64,000 bases of DNA from Ahrensia sp. R2A130 (GTDB lineage Bacteria > Pseudomonadota > Alphaproteobacteria > Rhizobiales > Rhizobiaceae): the NCBI RefSeq assembly GCF_000179775.1, contig NZ_AEEB01000020.1:62001-126000 (forward strand), written 5' to 3'. Shown here piece by piece: positions 8,397-17,112 of this stretch; the stretch's first letter is position 1, and the number at the start of each line of letters is the position of its first letter. A program made the position numbers and the translations under genes. Below the pieces are notes generated by a model that made no database searches, was not told the origin of the DNA, and saw nothing but the letters and a program-made list of their open reading frames with translations.

Positions 8397-9233
8397 ATGA
8401 TCGCAGCCATGGCCGGTTTCGCGTGCTCCGATGCGCTCATCAAAGTGCTGTCCACCACAATGTCACCGCCGCAGGTGCTCATTTTGCTTACGGGCGGTGG
8501 CTTGTTGTTTTTCGTGGCAATCGCGCTTTGGGAGCGTGCGAAGCTGTTCGACCGCGTCGTTTTCGCCAAGCCATTGCTGGTTCGCTACGGGGCTGAAATC
8601 ATCGGCATGATCGGCATGGTCACGGCGCTTGCGACGGCTCCCTTATCTACGGTGGGCATCATTCTTCAGGCTTCGCCGCTGGTGGTTACGCTGGGAGCGG
8701 TGCTGTTTCTCGGCGAGCGGGTGGGTATCCACCGCTGGGCGTCCATTATCGTCGGCTTCTTGGGTGTGCTGCTGATCCTTCGCCCCGGCACCGGCAGCTT
8801 CGAACCATCACTTTTATGGGCTGTCATGGCGATGACGGGCCTGTCGGTGCGCGACCTCGTCACCCGTATTACGCCCCCCGGCGTCGCATCGTCTGCGTTG
8901 GCCAGTTACACAATGCTTGCTGCATTGCCCGTCGCAATCGGCTGGGTGCTGATGCGTGGCGAACCTGTGGTCGCGTGGGATGGCAGCCCATGGATCATGG
9001 CGCTCACCGTCGCGCTGGGGTCGACGGGTTACATGCTGTTGATCGCGTCGATCCGCATGGCACCGGTTTCGGTGGTCTCGCCGTTCCGCTATTCGCGACT
9101 GGTCTTTTTGATGGCTATCGGCATCACGTTTTTCGGTGAACGACCCGATGCTGCCACATGGGCAGGGGCCGCGCTCATCATGGCGTCCGGTCTGTATATG
9201 ATGTGGCGGGAAGCGCGCAGCGCTTCCGCTTGA
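8397..9233 (+). CDS. EamA/DMT superfamily transporter
   Basis: Inner-membrane drug/metabolite exporter with ten predicted helices in two EamA repeats (first GFACSDALIKVL, second after about residue 145). 278 residues from the ATG at 8397. Family members usually begin about ten residues earlier, and the frame does read PLGIILM just upstream. However, between the UdgX stop (8290) and 8394 there is no in-frame ATG, GTG or TTG, and the only longer option starts inside UdgX at 8208. The start is therefore uncertain. Substrate unknown. Probably transcribed with UdgX. Confidence 0.85.
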   Translation: MIAAMAGFACSDALIKVLSTTMSPPQVLILLTGGGLLFFVAIALWERAKLFDRVVFAKPLLVRYGAEIIGMIGMVTALATAPLSTVGIILQASPLVVTLGAVLFLGERVGIHRWASIIVGFLGVLLILRPGTGSFEPSLLWAVMAMTGLSVRDLVTRITPPGVASSALASYTMLAALPVAIGWVLMRGEPVVAWDGSPWIMALTVALGSTGYMLLIASIRMAPVSVVSPFRYSRLVFLMAIGITFFGERPDAATWAGAALIMASGLYMMWREARSASA

Positions 9234-9279
9234 GTTCGCGCTCACGCAGATTGGCTTCACCAATCACTCCGCGGGGGGC

Positions 9280-9312
9280 GGCGCATCTAGCGCCGGGCGG
9301 GCTTGCCCGCCT
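9280..9312. repeat. Two adjacent GC-rich hairpins between convergent genes
   Basis: GGCGC (9280-9284) pairs with GCGCC (9290-9294), and GGCGGGC (9296-9302) pairs with GCCCGCC (9305-9311). They lie between the DMT transporter (+) and a hypothetical gene (-). No T-tract follows on either strand, so termination by them is only possible, not shown. Confidence 0.4.
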
Positions 9313-9359
9313 TGGCATGCTCAAACGTTGTGTTCGGCTTGATCGACAGGCTGAACTGG

Positions 9360-9758
9360 TCAGGCTTTTTCGGCAGCATCCATATCCGCGATGATTTCGC
9401 GGCGCAGCGGCACGACATTGGCAGCGGTAGCAAGCGTGATGCCTTTGCCGGAACGGCGGCTGCGGTCTGCGGCCATGGTCTTTTCCACATTGCGTGACTG
9501 CTGGAAGCAGACGTCGCCGGCAGAACCCATTGCGCGGCGCAGGGCCATACGGTCACAGGTAGAAGCGATGAGCAAACCAAGATGATTCAGGTGGCGGCGG
9601 GAATAACAAAACGCGGCAAGTCTGGCGCGATTTTCCAGCGGCAGCTTTTCAGCGATGGCCACGGCATCCTTTGGTTCTGCATTGGCCAGCTGGCCGAACA
9701 GATCCTGAGGGATTGGGGCAGTGGCTTCGTTCAATGAATGCGCTTGTGCAGGTGACAT
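9360..9758 (-). CDS. Conserved-looking hypothetical protein, soluble, 132 aa
   Basis: Not recognised. The 132 residues have no signal peptide or membrane segment and are mostly helical by composition, with paired Arg/Cys-containing segments (AAFCYSRRHLNH, ASTCDRMALRRAM). A good ribosome binding site (GAGGAGA, about 9 bases before the ATG on the minus strand) and coding-like base use support a real gene. It lies downstream of uppP on the same strand after 164 bp. Confidence 0.7.
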   Translation of the reverse strand: MSPAQAHSLNEATAPIPQDLFGQLANAEPKDAVAIAEKLPLENRARLAAFCYSRRHLNHLGLLIASTCDRMALRRAMGSAGDVCFQQSRNVEKTMAADRSRRSGKGITLATAANVVPLRREIIADMDAAEKA

Positions 9759-9922
9759 AACATGCTCTCCTCGGGTTCCGTTGAGGCAAGCATCAACCCC
9801 CGCGCCTTAACGGGAGGTGAACATTTGAATTAAATTTTACGAATCACTCCTCACGATAGTGCCATCACCTCGTGAACAGAATGTTTCAGCTTATGGTTAG
9901 CAGGCGTTAACCTGTTCGTTTC

Positions 9923-10750
9923 CTAGTCCAGAACCGGCAGCCATTCCGGTCCGAAGCCGTAAATCATGGCCAGCAGAACCAAGCCTAGAATGAGGCGGTA
10001 GATAACGAAAACTGCGAAGCTGGTGCGCTTCACGACGGCCATCAATATTGCGATGGCAGCCAGTGCTGCGAAGAATGTTAGGAACGCCGCTAGCCATGCG
10101 TCCCCGGAAATTGGTGTGCCGAGCTGCCATGCTTCCAGCGCGGTGAAGGCACCTGCTGCGGTGATGGCGGGAATGCCAAGCAGGAACGAAAAGCGGGCTG
10201 CTTCATCGCGGCGGAAACCCAAAAAGCGGGCCGCTGTAATCGTAATGCCGGAGCGGCTGGTGCCGGGGATGAGCGCCACGGCCTGCGCGCAACCGATGAT
10301 CATGGCTGCCTTGAAGCTCATTTCTTCCATCACCCTTTCGCGTGGACCAAAACGGTCTGCGACGTAGAGTAATATGCCGAAGATAATGGCGCCCCATGCC
10401 ACGACTTCCGGCCCGCGAATGGCTTCCGAGATACCTGAAAACTTCAGCAAAGCACCAAAGGCCAGCGCGGGAATGGTGGCAAAACCGATGTAAGTGGCCA
10501 GCTTTGAGGCCAACGTCACGCGGCCCTTCACCAGATCGACGATGCCGCCGCCCAGCCAGAGAACGTCTTTCCAGAAATAGACGATAACGGCGACGAGCGA
10601 CCCCACATGCACCATCACGTCGGTGACGATGCCCTGGTCTGCCCAGCCCGTAAACGCTGGAATAAGAATGAGATGACCGGATGAAGAAACCGGCAGAAAC
10701 TCCGTTAGTCCCTGCACGATGGCGAGCACCAAAATCTGTTCGAAACTCAT
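9923..10750 (-). CDS. uppP: Undecaprenyl-diphosphate phosphatase
   Basis: Recycles the lipid carrier of peptidoglycan synthesis by removing phosphate from undecaprenyl diphosphate at the inner membrane; also known as BacA. 275 residues from MSFEQILVLAIVQ, the usual family start, with GGGGA about 10 bases upstream. A start at 10822 would add 24 atypical residues. Both catalytic regions are present: GLTEFLPVSSSGHL near residue 14 and PGTSRSGITI near residue 165. About eight membrane helices. Confidence 0.95.
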   Translation of the reverse strand: MSFEQILVLAIVQGLTEFLPVSSSGHLILIPAFTGWADQGIVTDVMVHVGSLVAVIVYFWKDVLWLGGGIVDLVKGRVTLASKLATYIGFATIPALAFGALLKFSGISEAIRGPEVVAWGAIIFGILLYVADRFGPRERVMEEMSFKAAMIIGCAQAVALIPGTSRSGITITAARFLGFRRDEAARFSFLLGIPAITAAGAFTALEAWQLGTPISGDAWLAAFLTFFAALAAIAILMAVVKRTSFAVFVIYRLILGLVLLAMIYGFGPEWLPVLD

Positions 10751-10899
10751 AACTTCATATTCCCCGTCGGGCTTCACCATTTCGGTAAAGCCGATACCCG
10801 TCTTGCCGCAATTTGCAGCCAACCGTATAACCGCGATGGATCACGGGCGCACAGGTGGCCTGTTTCCTGCATAAACGCCAAGCGTAAGGAAACCGTGTC

Positions 10900-11583
10900 A
10901 TTTTATATCATTCGACCCTGCAAGCTTCGTCCCGCGCCATCCGGCTGCTGTTGGCGGAATACGATCTCGAACAAAAGCTCGTGGAAGAGCACCTGTGGGA
11001 ACGCCGTGCGGAATTTCTAGCCATCAATCCTGCTGCAACTTTGCCGGTGCTGGTCGATGCACAAACCGTCATCATTGGTGTTGGCCCTATTGCCGAATAT
11101 CTTGACGAGACGGAAGGCGCGTTGAAGCGCGAGCGGCGGCTTTATTCGGAAGACCCGATACAGCGCGCCGAAATGCGCCGGTTGGTGGATTGGGCGCTGG
11201 TGAAATTCGAAAACGAAGTAACGCGCTATATTGTCAATGAACGTGTGACAAAGCGTATTATCCCAGCTGATGCGGGCAACCGCTCTCCCGACAGCCAGGC
11301 GCTGCGGGCTGCCCGCACGAACATCAAATATCACCTCGATTATCTCGGTTGGTTGGCCGCAACGCGCAACTGGATGGCGGGTGACCGCATGTCGTTTGCC
11401 GACATTGCTTTGGCCAGCGCGATTTCTGCTCTGGACTATTTGGGCGAGGTGCCGTGGGAAGAGCGGCAGGAACTGCGCGAGTGGTACGCCCGCATAAAAT
11501 CCCGCCCCGCCTTCCGCACCCTGTTGCAAGACCGCGTGCGCGGCGTTCCACCGGTGGCGCACTACGTGGATCTGGATTTTTAG
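10900..11583 (+). CDS. Glutathione S-transferase family protein (start uncertain)
   Basis: The thioredoxin-fold N-domain reads LYHSTLQASSRAIRLLLAEY, followed by a helical C-domain to residue 227. In this frame there is no ATG/GTG/TTG before 10951, and starting there would remove the first beta strand and the catalytic loop. An ATT at 10900 lies 9 bases after AAGGA (10886-10890) and gives a full-length domain. Alternatively one base has been lost after the GTG at 10895: GTG-TCN-ATT would read MSILYHS. The TTG at 10951 is the shortest option. Function: glutathione-linked detoxification or stringent-starvation-type role; substrate unknown. Confidence 0.75.
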   Translation: MLYHSTLQASSRAIRLLLAEYDLEQKLVEEHLWERRAEFLAINPAATLPVLVDAQTVIIGVGPIAEYLDETEGALKRERRLYSEDPIQRAEMRRLVDWALVKFENEVTRYIVNERVTKRIIPADAGNRSPDSQALRAARTNIKYHLDYLGWLAATRNWMAGDRMSFADIALASAISALDYLGEVPWEERQELREWYARIKSRPAFRTLLQDRVRGVPPVAHYVDLDF

Positions 11584-11593
11584 GTAGGTACAC

Positions 11594-12661
11594 TTGTCCG
11601 TACCCAACCTGCCGAAAAACTGGCGCGCCAACCTTGAAGCTGACGCCAATGAACTCGGCTTCGAATCCATTGGCATTACCACCCCCGACGCTATCCCCGA
11701 AGCCGCCGAGCGATTGGCGCGGGCGTTGAAGGACGGCCATCACGCCACGATGGGGTGGATGGAGGAAACCGCCGAGCGCCGCGGTAGCCCCACAGCGCTT
11801 TGGCCCGACGTGCAAAGTGTCATCGTGCTGGCGATGAATTACGGGCCGGAGTTCGATCCGCTCACCGTGTTGGACGAACCGGAACGGGGTGCGATCTCCG
11901 TCTATGCGCGTCACCGCGATTACCATGATGTGATGAAGGGCAAAGTGAAAACGCTGGCGTCGAAACTGGCCGCCCGTCACCGCGAAACGTTTCCCGACAT
12001 CGAAGTGAAAGTCTTCGTCGACACCGCCCCCGTGATGGAAAAACCGCTGGCACAGGCGGCGGGGCTGGGTTGGCAGGGCAAGCACACAAATCTGGTATCG
12101 CGCGACCACGGCTCGTGGCTGTTCCTCGCCAGCCTGTTCACCAACCTGTCGCTGCCTGTTGATAAACTGGAGCGGGACCATTGCGGTTCTTGCATGGATT
12201 GCCACGACGCTTGCCCGACCAACGCCTTCCCGGCGCCCTACCGGCTGGATGCGCGACGCTGTATTTCCTACCTCACCATCGAGCACCACGGCCCGATCCC
12301 CCACGAGTTCCGCAAGCCTATGGGCAATCGCATTTATGGCTGCGACGATTGCCTTGCCGTTTGCCCGTGGAACAAATTCGCCCATGCGGCGAGCGAGGTG
12401 AAACTGGCATCACCCGAACCACCGCGCGATGATGATCTGGCAGGTTTTCTCGCGCTGGATGATACCGCATTCCGAACCCGTTTCTCCGGTTCTCCCGTCA
12501 AACGTATCGGGCGCGATCGCTTCATCCGAAATTGTTGTATCGCTGCCGGAAATTCTGCCCTGCCCGAATTGCTGCCCGCGGTGGAACAGCTTACGCAGGA
12601 CGCGGACGAGACGGTTGCAGAAGCGGCCCGTTGGGCCGAGGCAGAGTTGCGGAAGAATTGA
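11594..12661 (+). CDS. queG: Epoxyqueuosine reductase QueG
   Basis: Last step of queuosine synthesis in tRNA: cobalamin- and Fe-S-dependent reduction of epoxyqueuosine. 355 residues with TTG start, preceded by a GGTAGGT-like site and 10 bp after the GST stop. Two [4Fe-4S] ligand sets are visible: CGSCMDCHDACP near residue 197 and CDDCLAVCPWNKF near residue 254. A HEAT-like tail ends the protein, as in QueG. Cytoplasmic. Confidence 0.93.
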   Translation: MSVPNLPKNWRANLEADANELGFESIGITTPDAIPEAAERLARALKDGHHATMGWMEETAERRGSPTALWPDVQSVIVLAMNYGPEFDPLTVLDEPERGAISVYARHRDYHDVMKGKVKTLASKLAARHRETFPDIEVKVFVDTAPVMEKPLAQAAGLGWQGKHTNLVSRDHGSWLFLASLFTNLSLPVDKLERDHCGSCMDCHDACPTNAFPAPYRLDARRCISYLTIEHHGPIPHEFRKPMGNRIYGCDDCLAVCPWNKFAHAASEVKLASPEPPRDDDLAGFLALDDTAFRTRFSGSPVKRIGRDRFIRNCCIAAGNSALPELLPAVEQLTQDADETVAEAARWAEAELRKN

Positions 12662-12671
12662 GGCAGGCACT

Positions 12672-13589
12672 ATGAGCATCGGCATTTTCGGCGCAGGCTT
12701 TTCAGGCAAGGCCATCGGCAAGCGATTGGCCGATGCCGGTCACGATGTGTGGGGCACGACCCGCAAAGCAGACGGTTTCGAGACACTTCGTGCCCATGGC
12801 ATCGCGCCCACTATCTTTGATGGGATGGACCTGACCGATGACCTGCGCGAACGCCTCGCAGACACCACAAATCTCGTCATTTCCATCGCGCCGCCGCGCG
12901 AAGAAAACCTGACTGACCCCGATGCACCTGTGGACCCTGTCCTGATCGCACTGGAAGACGAAACACTCGCGATCCTTGCGCCAAAACTGCAATGGGTCGG
13001 CTACCTGTCCACCGTCGGCGTTTACGGCAATCACGATGGCGCGTGGATCGATGAAGACGCTCCGCTTGCCCCAACCTCCGCCCGTTCCCGCCAGCGCGTG
13101 CGCGCAGAAGGCGAATGGCTGACGGTTGGTGCCGCGCATGACCTGCCGGTGGCAGTGATGCGCCTGTCCGGCATCTATGGCCCGGGCCGCAATGGATTGA
13201 AGACCGCAGCCGAAGGCCGCTCGCGGCGATTGGTCAAAAAGGATCAGGTGTTCAACCGCATCCACAACCACGACATTGCCGCGGCTGTAGAAGCGGCGAT
13301 TACCGAAAACACCGGCGGCATCTTCAACATCACCGATGATGAACCCGCTCCGCCGCAGGATGTGGTGTCCTTTGCCCACAAATTGCTCGGAACTCCGCCA
13401 CCGCCGGAACTGGATTTCGAGACAGCCGATCTCTCTCCCATGGCGCGCAGTTTCTACGGCGAGAACAAGCGCGTTTCCAACGCCCGATCCAAGGCTGTGC
13501 TGGGGATGGCATACGCTTATCCCGATTACCGTACGGCGCTTTCAAAAATGCATAAACAAGACACTTGGCGCGACGCCCCGCATGGGTGA
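12672..13589 (+). CDS. NAD(P)-dependent epimerase/SDR-like protein
   Basis: 305 residues from the ATG at 12672, 10 bp after queG; the same frame is open upstream but lies inside queG. Rossmann fold with GIFGAGFSGKAIGKRL at residues 4-19. The extended-SDR catalytic Tyr-x3-Lys is not obvious; the protein resembles the YeeZ-type group of nucleoside-diphosphate-sugar epimerase-like proteins (LSTVGVYGNHDGAWIDE near residue 115). Substrate unknown. Confidence 0.8.
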   Translation: MSIGIFGAGFSGKAIGKRLADAGHDVWGTTRKADGFETLRAHGIAPTIFDGMDLTDDLRERLADTTNLVISIAPPREENLTDPDAPVDPVLIALEDETLAILAPKLQWVGYLSTVGVYGNHDGAWIDEDAPLAPTSARSRQRVRAEGEWLTVGAAHDLPVAVMRLSGIYGPGRNGLKTAAEGRSRRLVKKDQVFNRIHNHDIAAAVEAAITENTGGIFNITDDEPAPPQDVVSFAHKLLGTPPPPELDFETADLSPMARSFYGENKRVSNARSKAVLGMAYAYPDYRTALSKMHKQDTWRDAPHG

Positions 13590-13598
13590 TGGTCACCT

Positions 13599-14051
13599 AT
13601 GACCCAAGCTTCCGATCTGCCTACAGCTAACGTTTCCATCATCACGCTGGGCGTCGATGATATTGCCGTATCCACCGCGTTTTACGAAAAGCTGGGTTGG
13701 CAGAACACGAGCTTCAGCCAGGAGAGCGTAAGCTTTCTCGACGGCCATTCCATCGTGCTTGGCCTCTATGGCCGCGCAGCGCTGGCTGAAGATGCAAACG
13801 TTGAGAACACACCTGCAGGTTTTCGCGGCGTAACACTGGCGTTCAATCTACCGGATCGCGCAGCGGTGGACACATTCTTCGCCCACGCGCTCGCTGTCGG
13901 GGCGAGTGAAATCAAATCGCCGAAAGAGGTTTTCTGGGGCGGCTATAGCGGCTATTTCGCAGACTTGGACGGCCACCTGTGGGAAATCGCTCACAACCCT
14001 TTCGCTCCGTTGGACGAAGGCAGCCGTATGCAGTTGGAGTCTAAAAAGTGA
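13599..14051 (+). CDS. VOC (glyoxalase/bleomycin-resistance fold) protein
   Basis: 150 residues with two beta-alpha-beta3 modules. ITLGVDDIAVSTAFYEKLGW opens the first, and YSGYFADLDGHLWEIAHNPF, with a metal-type Glu, closes the second. No specific activity can be assigned. The stop overlaps the next start as GTGA, so it is coupled to the cysteine hydrolase gene. Confidence 0.85.
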   Translation: MTQASDLPTANVSIITLGVDDIAVSTAFYEKLGWQNTSFSQESVSFLDGHSIVLGLYGRAALAEDANVENTPAGFRGVTLAFNLPDRAAVDTFFAHALAVGASEIKSPKEVFWGGYSGYFADLDGHLWEIAHNPFAPLDEGSRMQLESKK

Positions 14052-14635
14052 GCACAGCCCTCATCATCATCGACATGCAGATCGCCGGGTCAGACCCGTC
14101 ACTCGGTGAACGCGGTCAGCCCGAAGCTGAAGCCAATGCCGGTCGCCTGCTGGCCGCATGGCGTGAGGCGGGTGAGCCGATCATTCACATCCGCCACGAT
14201 GACATGAACCCCGACAGCCCCTACGCGCCCGGCAAGCCCGGCCACGCTTTCCGTAAGGAAGTAGCGCCGCTGCCCCATGAAGAGGTCGTCGAAAAACGTA
14301 CCACCAACGCCTTCGTCGGCACAGACCTGATGCAGGTGTTGGAAGGCCACAACGCCGACACCATCGTGGTCTGCGGCGTTCACCTGGAACATTGCGTCGG
14401 CACCACCGCGCGCATGGCCGGCAATCTCGGCTTTCTCGTTTATCTCGCCGCAGACGCCACCGCGTCGCTCTCCAACCAAACCAAGGATGGTCAGACGTGG
14501 AGCGCCGAAGACATTCACTCCATGATGACAGCGGTGCTCGACGGCGATTTCGTCAAGGTGAGTAACACGACCACCATGCTGGAACTCATCGGCGTCGCTG
14601 ATGGTGCGCGGCCTGACGGGGTGACGTTGCAGTGA
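14048..14635 (+). CDS. Cysteine hydrolase, isochorismatase family
   Basis: 195 residues with GTG start coupled to the VOC gene. The catalytic Asp is in IIIDMQ (about residue 8), Lys in EKRTTNAF (about 81) and the nucleophile Cys in HLEHCVGTTARM (about 117). Family members hydrolyse amides or isochorismate; substrate unknown. Cytoplasmic. Confidence 0.9.
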   Translation: MSTALIIIDMQIAGSDPSLGERGQPEAEANAGRLLAAWREAGEPIIHIRHDDMNPDSPYAPGKPGHAFRKEVAPLPHEEVVEKRTTNAFVGTDLMQVLEGHNADTIVVCGVHLEHCVGTTARMAGNLGFLVYLAADATASLSNQTKDGQTWSAEDIHSMMTAVLDGDFVKVSNTTTMLELIGVADGARPDGVTLQ

Positions 14636-14674
14636 GGATGCGGCCAGTAGGCGCGTAGGCAAGGGGAGAACGAC

Positions 14675-15574
14675 ATGGATCAGCACAGACATTTTCGCGC
14701 TTTTGCAACGCTGTCTTCAGCCATTGCGATGATCGCTTGCGCCCCCGCTTTCGCGCAAGAGGCGAGCATCAGCATGGACGCGATCGGCAAGTCTTCCGCA
14801 TCGTTAAACGACGTTTCTATCGTGACCATGGTGGAGGGTAACGGTGAGTACTCCTATAAACATTCCGTTTCCGTAGCGGAAAAGGGGGAGCCCCAACTAC
14901 GTTTCGACCCAAGCGGTGGCGAGGCATCCAACACGTTCCTGACAGCAAAAATCGTCGAGATGGACCCTGCCAACGACACGCCTGAAGTTGTCACCTTCAA
15001 CTGGACCGGCGGCGCGCATTGCTGCAACGCCATCACCGTTGCCACCAAAACGCCGTCAGGCTGGAACACAGTAGATGTCGGTGCTTTCGACGGAGATCAG
15101 GAACGCCACTTCCCGCAAGATATCGACAGTGATGGTCGATTTGAAATCCGGTCGGTCGACAACAATTTTCTTTACCGCTTCACCTCCTACGCAGGATCTT
15201 ACGCGCCTCCGCAAATCTGGGGTGTTGAAGGCGGCAAAGTCGTGAACCGGTCCGCTGACCCTGCTTTTCGTTACGCGATGGACGAATGGCTGGAGACCAC
15301 CAAACCACCGGAAGGCGACGATGAATGGGTGGGCGAAAGCCGGAATTCCTATCTCGCTGCCCGCGCTGCTGTGATGGCGTTGAAGGGTGAAGGCGAAAAG
15401 GGCCTGGCAGAAGCAATTACCCGCCACGACCCGAAGGCAACCGGCGGTTTGACCGAATGTCCGCAAAAAACTTCTGCCACGGGTGAATGCCCTGTCGCCG
15501 AAGTGACACGCCCCTATGGCGATGTGCTACGGGAGTTCCTGATTTCTATCGGCTACGCGGTACCACCCCAATGA
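14675..15574 (+). CDS. Exported hypothetical protein coupled to a nucleoside ABC permease
   Basis: 299 residues with a clear signal peptide (cleavage after AFA near residue 26) and a preceding GGGGAGAA-like site. The mature part has a TGGAHCCNAIT segment with adjacent cysteines and a DIDSDGRFEIRS stretch resembling a calcium-type or FG-GAP-like loop. Two more cysteines lie near the end (TECPQK, GECPVA). No family recognised. Its last four bases overlap the start of the ABC permease (ATGA), which places a periplasmic protein where a binding protein might be expected, but it does not look like a BMP-type binding protein. Confidence 0.75.
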   Translation: MDQHRHFRAFATLSSAIAMIACAPAFAQEASISMDAIGKSSASLNDVSIVTMVEGNGEYSYKHSVSVAEKGEPQLRFDPSGGEASNTFLTAKIVEMDPANDTPEVVTFNWTGGAHCCNAITVATKTPSGWNTVDVGAFDGDQERHFPQDIDSDGRFEIRSVDNNFLYRFTSYAGSYAPPQIWGVEGGKVVNRSADPAFRYAMDEWLETTKPPEGDDEWVGESRNSYLAARAAVMALKGEGEKGLAEAITRHDPKATGGLTECPQKTSATGECPVAEVTRPYGDVLREFLISIGYAVPPQ

Positions 15575-16683
15575 ACAACGCCCTGCCCAGATGGGTCGAT
15601 ATCGGCCTTATGCCGCTGGTCAATGTGGCGGTGGCATTCCTCATTTCCGGGTTGGTTGTGCTGTTCGTGGGGGAAAGCCCTGTCGAGGCGGCGCAGCTTT
15701 TGGTGAAGGGCGCTTTCGGCTCCGGTTACAATATCGGCTTCACGCTTTTCTACGCGACGACATTCATCTTCACCGGCCTGGCGGTGGCCGTGGCGTTCCA
15801 TGCCGGGTTGTTCAACATCGGCGGCGAGGGGCAGGCCTATATTGGCGGACTTGGCGTCGGCCTTGTTGTGCTGTCGCTCGACTTCGCGCTGCCGTGGTAT
15901 CTGCTGTTTCCCTTGGCGGTCATTGGCGCTGCTTTGTTCGGCGCTCTGTGGGCCTTCATCCCCGCATATCTGCAGGCCACGCGCGGTAGCCACATCGTCA
16001 TCACGACGATAATGTTTAATTTCATCGCGTCCGCTTTGATGGTTTATCTGCTCGGTGGCCCGCTACAGAAAAGCGCGAACCTTGGTCCGCGTTCCCGCGA
16101 CTTCGAGGTGACGATCCCGAAGATGGACTGGCTGATGTCGCCCTTCGGTGTGGATGTCGGCTCGTCACCGCTGAACATTACGTTCCTGCTGGCACTCGTC
16201 ATGGCGTTCGTCGTGTGGGTGTTGGTCTGGCGCACACGACTGGGCTTTGAAATGCGAACGCTCGGCCTGTCGCCCCGCGCTGCCAACTATGCGGGCATGA
16301 GCGAGGTTCGTCTCGTGGTCATAGCCATGATGATCTCCGGCGGCCTTGCCGGCATGATGGCGCTCAATCCTGTGATGGGTGACCAGACACGACTGCAACT
16401 GGATTTCGTTGAAGGGGCAGGTTTCGTCGGCATTGCGGTGGCGTTGATGGGTCGCTCGCACCCTGCCGGCATCGTACCAGCCGCGATCCTGTTCGGCGCG
16501 CTGTATCAGGGCGGCGCGGAGCTCGCCTTCGACATGCCCAACATCACCCGCGATATGATCATTCTCATTCAGGGTCTGGTGATCCTGTTTGCAGGCGCGA
16601 TGGAATACATGTTCCGTCCCGCCTTCGCCCGCTTGTTCGCGCGCCAGCCAAAAGCTGCGATAGCGAAACCGGAAGTGGGGTAA
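15571..16683 (+). CDS. ABC transporter permease, nucleoside (BMP-type) family, subunit 1
   Basis: Inner-membrane subunit for nucleoside uptake. 370 residues from the ATG at 15571 (ATGA overlap with the previous gene); an in-frame start at 15487 would overlap it by 88 bp. It has eight to ten membrane helices, with FHAGLFNIGGEGQAYIGG near residue 75 and the EAA-like loop LRTLGLSPRAANYAGM near 230, both typical of the YufP/NupP group. It pairs with the permease at 17113. Neither the ATPase nor the binding protein gene is adjacent. Confidence 0.9.
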   Translation: MNNALPRWVDIGLMPLVNVAVAFLISGLVVLFVGESPVEAAQLLVKGAFGSGYNIGFTLFYATTFIFTGLAVAVAFHAGLFNIGGEGQAYIGGLGVGLVVLSLDFALPWYLLFPLAVIGAALFGALWAFIPAYLQATRGSHIVITTIMFNFIASALMVYLLGGPLQKSANLGPRSRDFEVTIPKMDWLMSPFGVDVGSSPLNITFLLALVMAFVVWVLVWRTRLGFEMRTLGLSPRAANYAGMSEVRLVVIAMMISGGLAGMMALNPVMGDQTRLQLDFVEGAGFVGIAVALMGRSHPAGIVPAAILFGALYQGGAELAFDMPNITRDMIILIQGLVILFAGAMEYMFRPAFARLFARQPKAAIAKPEVG

Positions 16684-16705
16684 CCACAAAATGGAGGAAT
16701 CTGGA

Positions 16706-17056
16706 ATGTCCTATACCGATCTTGCCATTATCGCCGTGCCGGAAACGGCGCGCGAAACATATCTCGAATTCTCAAATAAAACGGCTGCAATTTTTCTACG
16801 CTGCGGAGCAAAGCGCGTGACAGAAAACTGGCAGGACGATGTGTCCGAAGGAAAGGTTACGTCCCTACCCATGGCCGTTAAACGCGAAGCAGGCGAAGCC
16901 GTTGTTTTCTCCACGGTCGAGTGGGCCGACAAGGCAAGCCGGGATAAGGGCTGGGGCGAAGCTATGGAAGCGATGAATGAATTGGGCACAATGCCCTTCG
17001 ACGGCAGCCGCATCATCTTCGGCGGTTTCACCAACATTCTCGACGAAGCGGCCTAG
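16706..17056 (+). CDS. DUF1428 (dimeric alpha-beta barrel) family protein
   Basis: 116 residues from MSYTDLAIIAVP at 16706, with GGAGG 7 bases before it; the ATG at 16691 is part of that ribosome binding region. The family fold is a ferredoxin-like dimeric barrel, shown by the segment VFSTVEWADKASRDKGW and the C-terminal GSRIIFGGF. Biochemical function unknown. It is placed between the two permease genes of one ABC transporter, on the same strand. Confidence 0.87.
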   Translation: MSYTDLAIIAVPETARETYLEFSNKTAAIFLRCGAKRVTENWQDDVSEGKVTSLPMAVKREAGEAVVFSTVEWADKASRDKGWGEAMEAMNELGTMPFDGSRIIFGGFTNILDEAA

Positions 17057-17112
17057 GATTTTGGTCCCGGCAAGCGGAGCGGCGCAATACAAATGATAAG
17101 CGGAGCCGCGTA

